From positions 3,058,905 through 3,122,904 of the forward strand of contig NZ_AP017378.1 in assembly GCF_003966735.1 (NCBI RefSeq): a stretch of 64,000 bases of DNA, given 5' to 3'. Within the stretch, counting starts at the first letter, position 1, and each line of letters begins with the position of its first letter. A program made the position numbers and the translations under genes. A model generated the notes under the pieces. It saw only the letters and a program-made list of their open reading frames with translations. It ran no database searches and had not been told where the DNA came from. Of this stretch, positions 61,034 through 64,000 are shown one piece after another. The DNA is from Desulfovibrio ferrophilus. Its GTDB lineage: Bacteria > Desulfobacterota > Desulfovibrionia > Desulfovibrionales > Desulfovibrionaceae.

Positions 61034-62362
61034 ATGAGTTTTAATAGTAAAGTCATCTCTGTCGTCATCCAGAAAGCTATTGCACTTGTGCTGGGGCTTG
61101 GAACCTCAGTAATTGTTGCGCGGTGTCTAAGCCCCGATGAATTCGGAGTATTAAGGTTTATTCTTGCCATGGTGGGAGCGATTGTTCCCTTGGTTTTATT
61201 GGGACAGCCTAGTGCCAATATTTATTCCATGAGTAAATTTCGGAATCGTGCCCGATCTATCGCGACCAATAGTTTTTTGTATAGTCTATTTGTGTCTGCG
61301 GTTGTTTGCGTTACCTGGTGGTTGTTCTTCGACAGAATTCGTCAATATTATAATCCTGATGTAAGTGCTCTCCATTATAGCTACGTGATGTGGCTCTTCC
61401 CTTTGTTCTTCTTTAAAGCTTGTAATTTATCCCAGGTTCGAGGGCTCGATGATATTCGAGGTTTTAATACTGTTAATTATGTCGAATCTTTCGGGCGATT
61501 TTTGTTATATGCGGTGTTCCTTTTGGGGCTCGATTTGGGGCTGAATTCTGCTGTGCTGGCTAATTTTATAGTCATAGGAGCACAGGTGGTTTTAATTATA
61601 GGATTGATTGTAAGGCAAATTGGACTGCCTCGCTGGTCGATTGATTGGAATTTATTCAAGGATTCGATTCGATTTGGTGCGATGTGCCATGTTGGTGACT
61701 TTCTCGGTAATCTCGCAAGAGTGTCCCTCCCCGTTTTTGTCTTGGGTCACTACGCCAGCATGGAGAGTTTTGGCTTCTACGCCTTGGCCAAGAGTTTAAT
61801 TGTTATGGGAGCCTTGATTTTACGGTCGATAAATGTGGTATTTTTGCCGAAGGTCAGCCGAGTCGATGACGAGCTTAGTTTTGTGCTTACTGCAAGGGTT
61901 TTACGCGTAGGACTATTCTTGGCGATCTTAAACATGCTCCCGATATATATTTTTTCTCCCTGGGTTGTTCCCCTGTTTTATGGTGTAGAATATAACGAAA
62001 CTGTTTCTGTATTGTTTATCTTGGCTCCAGGTGTTTTTTTGGAGAGCCTGCAGGCTTTTGTGATTAGCTATTTTCTAAGTAGAGGGATGCTTTGGACTAG
62101 AAGTATGATTGCTGGGGTGAGATTGGTGGTCAGCGCATTATTGATGGGGGGGCTTATCTTTGCTGGTTTTGATTTTTTTGGTTTCTGTTGGGTTCTTACT
62201 CTCTCAGAAGTCATAATGACCCTGTTTTGCTTGGGATTGTTCATGCATAGTAATGTGTCCCGAAGTTGGCGTTTAATATTTGCCCCGAGTAAGGATGATT
62301 ATCGAGAATTGGCTGAATTGTTTAAAGCAATGCGGCAACGGATGGGAATTAGAAAAGTCTAA
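61034..62362 (+). CDS. wzx: Wzx-type polysaccharide flippase
   Basis: A 442-residue membrane protein with 12 or more hydrophobic helices. The N-terminus VIQKAIALVLGLGTSVIVAR and CLSPDEFGVLRFILAM is typical of MATE/Wzx exporters, and MESFGFYALAKSLIVMGALI of the middle repeat. It would flip lipid-linked repeat units to the periplasm for the Wzy-type polymerase. Only 12 bases after the dehydrogenase. Confidence 0.87.
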   Translation: MSFNSKVISVVIQKAIALVLGLGTSVIVARCLSPDEFGVLRFILAMVGAIVPLVLLGQPSANIYSMSKFRNRARSIATNSFLYSLFVSAVVCVTWWLFFDRIRQYYNPDVSALHYSYVMWLFPLFFFKACNLSQVRGLDDIRGFNTVNYVESFGRFLLYAVFLLGLDLGLNSAVLANFIVIGAQVVLIIGLIVRQIGLPRWSIDWNLFKDSIRFGAMCHVGDFLGNLARVSLPVFVLGHYASMESFGFYALAKSLIVMGALILRSINVVFLPKVSRVDDELSFVLTARVLRVGLFLAILNMLPIYIFSPWVVPLFYGVEYNETVSVLFILAPGVFLESLQAFVISYFLSRGMLWTRSMIAGVRLVVSALLMGGLIFAGFDFFGFCWVLTLSEVIMTLFCLGLFMHSNVSRSWRLIFAPSKDDYRELAELFKAMRQRMGIRKV

Positions 62363-62391
62363 TAGGTCTGAATGTTAAAACTAAGTGTTGT

Positions 62392-63497
62392 ATGATTTCA
62401 AGTAAGATTAAAGTCGGTTACCTCGTTCATGCGTTGGTGAACATCGGGGGCATTGAGCGGAGGATTCATCACGTACTCACTGGTTTGATGGGGCTGTTGA
62501 GCCGGTCTTTTATTCTATGTTTCATTCACCGATGTCTCATTGGATCGAAGAGTTGGGGGTGCCTTTTCATTGCCTGGGAATGAAGGGACTCTATCCATGG
62601 GAGGTATTGAAAGCTGGACGCATGATGGCCAAACAACCCGTGGACTTGTTTCATGCATACGGGCCGGTACCAACGCTTCCTGCGGCTGTGGCGGCAAGGC
62701 GTATGGGAGTCCCTTTGATTTCCGAGCGATATAATTTGGGGCATGGCAGAAAGGCTCGGCACATATGGTTGGCTAAGATTGCTAATGCGACAGCATCCGT
62801 GATTTCGGTCAATTCAGACGCTGTTGGCGAGGTTGTTGTCCGGGATGAAGGGGGCCGATCAGACAAGTTGCATCTGATTCGAACCGGTATTCCCATAGGC
62901 CCCGCTCCAGAGCGATTGACGGACTTTGCGGTGCCTGCGAGTGATAGAGCGCCATTAGTGGTGATGTGTGTCGGGAATTGCCGTTGGGTAAAGAATCAAA
63001 AGATGATAATTGATTCGATCCCGCTAGTGCTCAAGCGATTTTCCGATGTAGAGTTTCATTTTGTGGGTGATGGGCCTGAGCTGGAGAATTTGAAAGCCCA
63101 GGCAGAAAGACTTGGGGTTTCAAATAAGGTTGTTTTTCATGGTAGACGACCTGATGCTCCCACATTGCTCACGGAGGCGGATATTTTTGCGTTGACCTCA
63201 AAGGCAGAAGGGCATTCTAGAGCTGTTCTTGAGGCTATGCAATGCAGTTTGCCTGTGGTGGCGACCAGGCTGGGTGGTTTTGTAGATGAAGTTATCGAAG
63301 GGGAAAACGGTTATTTGGTTGAGCTTGGAGATGTTGGTGCTTTGGCTCAATCGTTCCTTAAGTTGTTGGGTGATGCGGAGCTACGCATGAAGATGGGGCG
63401 TGCTGGAAGATGTCGTGTTGAAGAATTTTTTACTCTTGAAAAATTTTATTCTCGGCAATTGCAGTTGTATAAGGATTTGCTGGCAAGGGAGAGGTAG
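62392..63497 (+). pseudogene. GT4-family glycosyltransferase split by a one-base frameshift
   Basis: The first part, from the ATG at 62392, gives KVGYLVHALVNIGGIERR and HHVLTGL, the normal GT4 acceptor-side start. Near 62485 the frame changes: DGAVEPVFYSMFHSPMSHWI continues naturally in another frame that is open to 63497 and contains the rest of the enzyme (GNCRWVKNQKMIIDSI, VGDGPELENLK, TSKAEGHSRAVLEAMQCSLP). Adding one base in GGTTTGAT at 62482-62489 rejoins a protein of about 368 residues. As written the enzyme is broken. The downstream ORF from 62517 lacks the N-terminal acceptor loop and a ribosome site. Confidence 0.8.
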
Positions 63498-63596
63498 GCT
63501 TTGGTGCGTGGTGGCAGGTTCGCTCCGCAAGAGAAAGCTGTTTGATTTATTGTCCTGACTTTTATGGGTTATTTGATGCATGGTTGAGATGAATTC

Positions 63597-63643
63597 AAAC
63601 GCAACAAGGGCCAGTGCGCTTTACACTGGCCCTTGTTGCGTTT
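63597..63643. terminator. Bidirectional terminator with a 20-bp perfect stem
   Basis: Arms at 63597-63616 and 63624-63643 are exact reverse complements (starting AAACGCAACAAGG) around a seven-base loop. It ends with TTT on the plus strand and has A-rich DNA before it. It lies between the plus-strand glycosyltransferase and a minus-strand gene. Confidence 0.85.
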
Positions 63644-63671
63644 GGCAAAGGATTGTGGCGGGAGGTTGTTG

Positions 63672-64000
63672 CTATTTGTAGGCAGCAATAAGGGCGCGAG
63701 TCCCGCTGTGGTAGTTTGCAAATCTTGGAGAAATTTCAGGAGGAAGCATTACTAATTGTAAGTTTCGGAACCCAACAAAATCCAGCAGTGAGGCAAGGGA
63801 ATTGAGAGAAGGTACAAGCGATGGGCCATGCAGGCTCGCTCGAGGTTTGGCGTTGTCTTCGAATTTCATGTGGAGGTAATTGTCTTCTCGGCCAGTGATG
63901 CGTGTGGCGATCAATGCGACTTTGTTTGTTATTCTATGTAGATTTCTAAGGAAGCGATGGTGATCGAATACGTGGTATAAAATTCCCAGAGCTAATACGA
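63672..64000 (-). CDS. SAM-dependent methyltransferase, C-terminal part (gene continues beyond the window)
   Basis: The minus-strand frame is open from 64000 to a TAG at 63672. It reads LALGILYHVFDHHRFLRNL, then a strand ending ATRITGREDNY, and finally LLDFVGFRNLQLV and YHSGTRALIAAYK. The G-x-L-Y-H-x-x-D pattern is that of class I methyltransferases of the Methyltransf_23/CmoB-like group. The N-terminal SAM-binding part lies outside the window. It points away from the plus-strand glycan genes but ends at the same terminator, so it may belong to the same locus. Confidence 0.65.
   Translation of the reverse strand, partial: VLALGILYHVFDHHRFLRNLHRITNKVALIATRITGREDNYLHMKFEDNAKPRASLHGPSLVPSLNSLASLLDFVGFRNLQLVMLPPEISPRFANYHSGTRALIAAYK

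Noticed and set aside
1-64000. CRISPR arrays, insertion sequences, prophage genes and attachment sites.
   Set aside because: No regularly spaced direct repeats, transposase or integrase motifs, or tRNA-end duplications were found by reading.

Overview
The window reads as part of the chromosome of an anaerobic, sulfate-reducing delta-proteobacterium of the Desulfovibrio / Pseudodesulfovibrio type. This rests on a complete six-gene Ech-type energy-converting [NiFe] hydrogenase, a B12-dependent ribonucleotide reductase, a bacteriohemerythrin and a cache/PAS chemoreceptor. It is an inference from gene content, since no rRNA or species marker is present. No rRNA, convincing tRNA, CRISPR array, transposase or phage gene was seen.

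Region 1 (1-2.8 kb): an AT-rich three-gene operon, MotA-like + MotB/OmpA-like + HNH nuclease, with the architecture of a Zorya type II anti-phage system. Region 2 (2.9-7 kb): a GC-rich minus-strand polyamine ABC operon potD-A-B-C. Its binding-protein gene potD carries a one-base frameshift just after the signal peptide. Region 3 (7-13.5 kb): an AT-rich island with a stand-alone class III cyclase-like protein, an orphan LuxR-type response regulator, an MBOAT/SGNH acylation pair, a candidate structured RNA with its own promoter and terminator, and a bacteriohemerythrin. Region 4 (13.9-19.1 kb): echABCDEF. Region 5 (19.2-28.5 kb): housekeeping and accessory genes (FMN-binding split-barrel protein, chemoreceptor, a small Cys-rich membrane protein, Cu+ P-type ATPase, class II ribonucleotide reductase).

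Region 6 (28.5-64 kb) is one large surface-polysaccharide locus. It has a WecA-like initiating transferase, two Wzy/WaaL-like polymerase/ligase proteins, a Wzx flippase, at least seven glycosyltransferases, UDP-L-FucNAc synthesis (FnlABC) with a WbuB-like transferase, a UDP-sulfoquinovose synthase homologue, two sulfotransferase-like proteins, a nonulosonic-acid cassette (NeuB-like, NeuA, and a GT2 protein with a NeuA-like tail), a second MBOAT/SGNH pair, an FkbM and other methyltransferases, a polysaccharide deacetylase and two radical SAM enzymes. Most genes between 32 and 53.9 kb are on the minus strand in tight, often overlapping order. From 54.2 kb the genes run on the plus strand away from a shared intergenic region. 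One plus-strand glycosyltransferase (62.4 kb) is split by a second one-base frameshift.

Taken together the locus predicts a heavily decorated acidic glycan. FucNAc, a nonulosonate-like sugar, acyl, methyl and sulfate groups are all plausible, and a carbon-bonded sulfonate sugar (sulfoquinovose) is possible. A sulfo-glycan of this kind in a sulfate reducer is the most interesting hypothesis here, along with the Zorya-like operon, the unidentified structured RNA and the unusual nonulosonate cassette.
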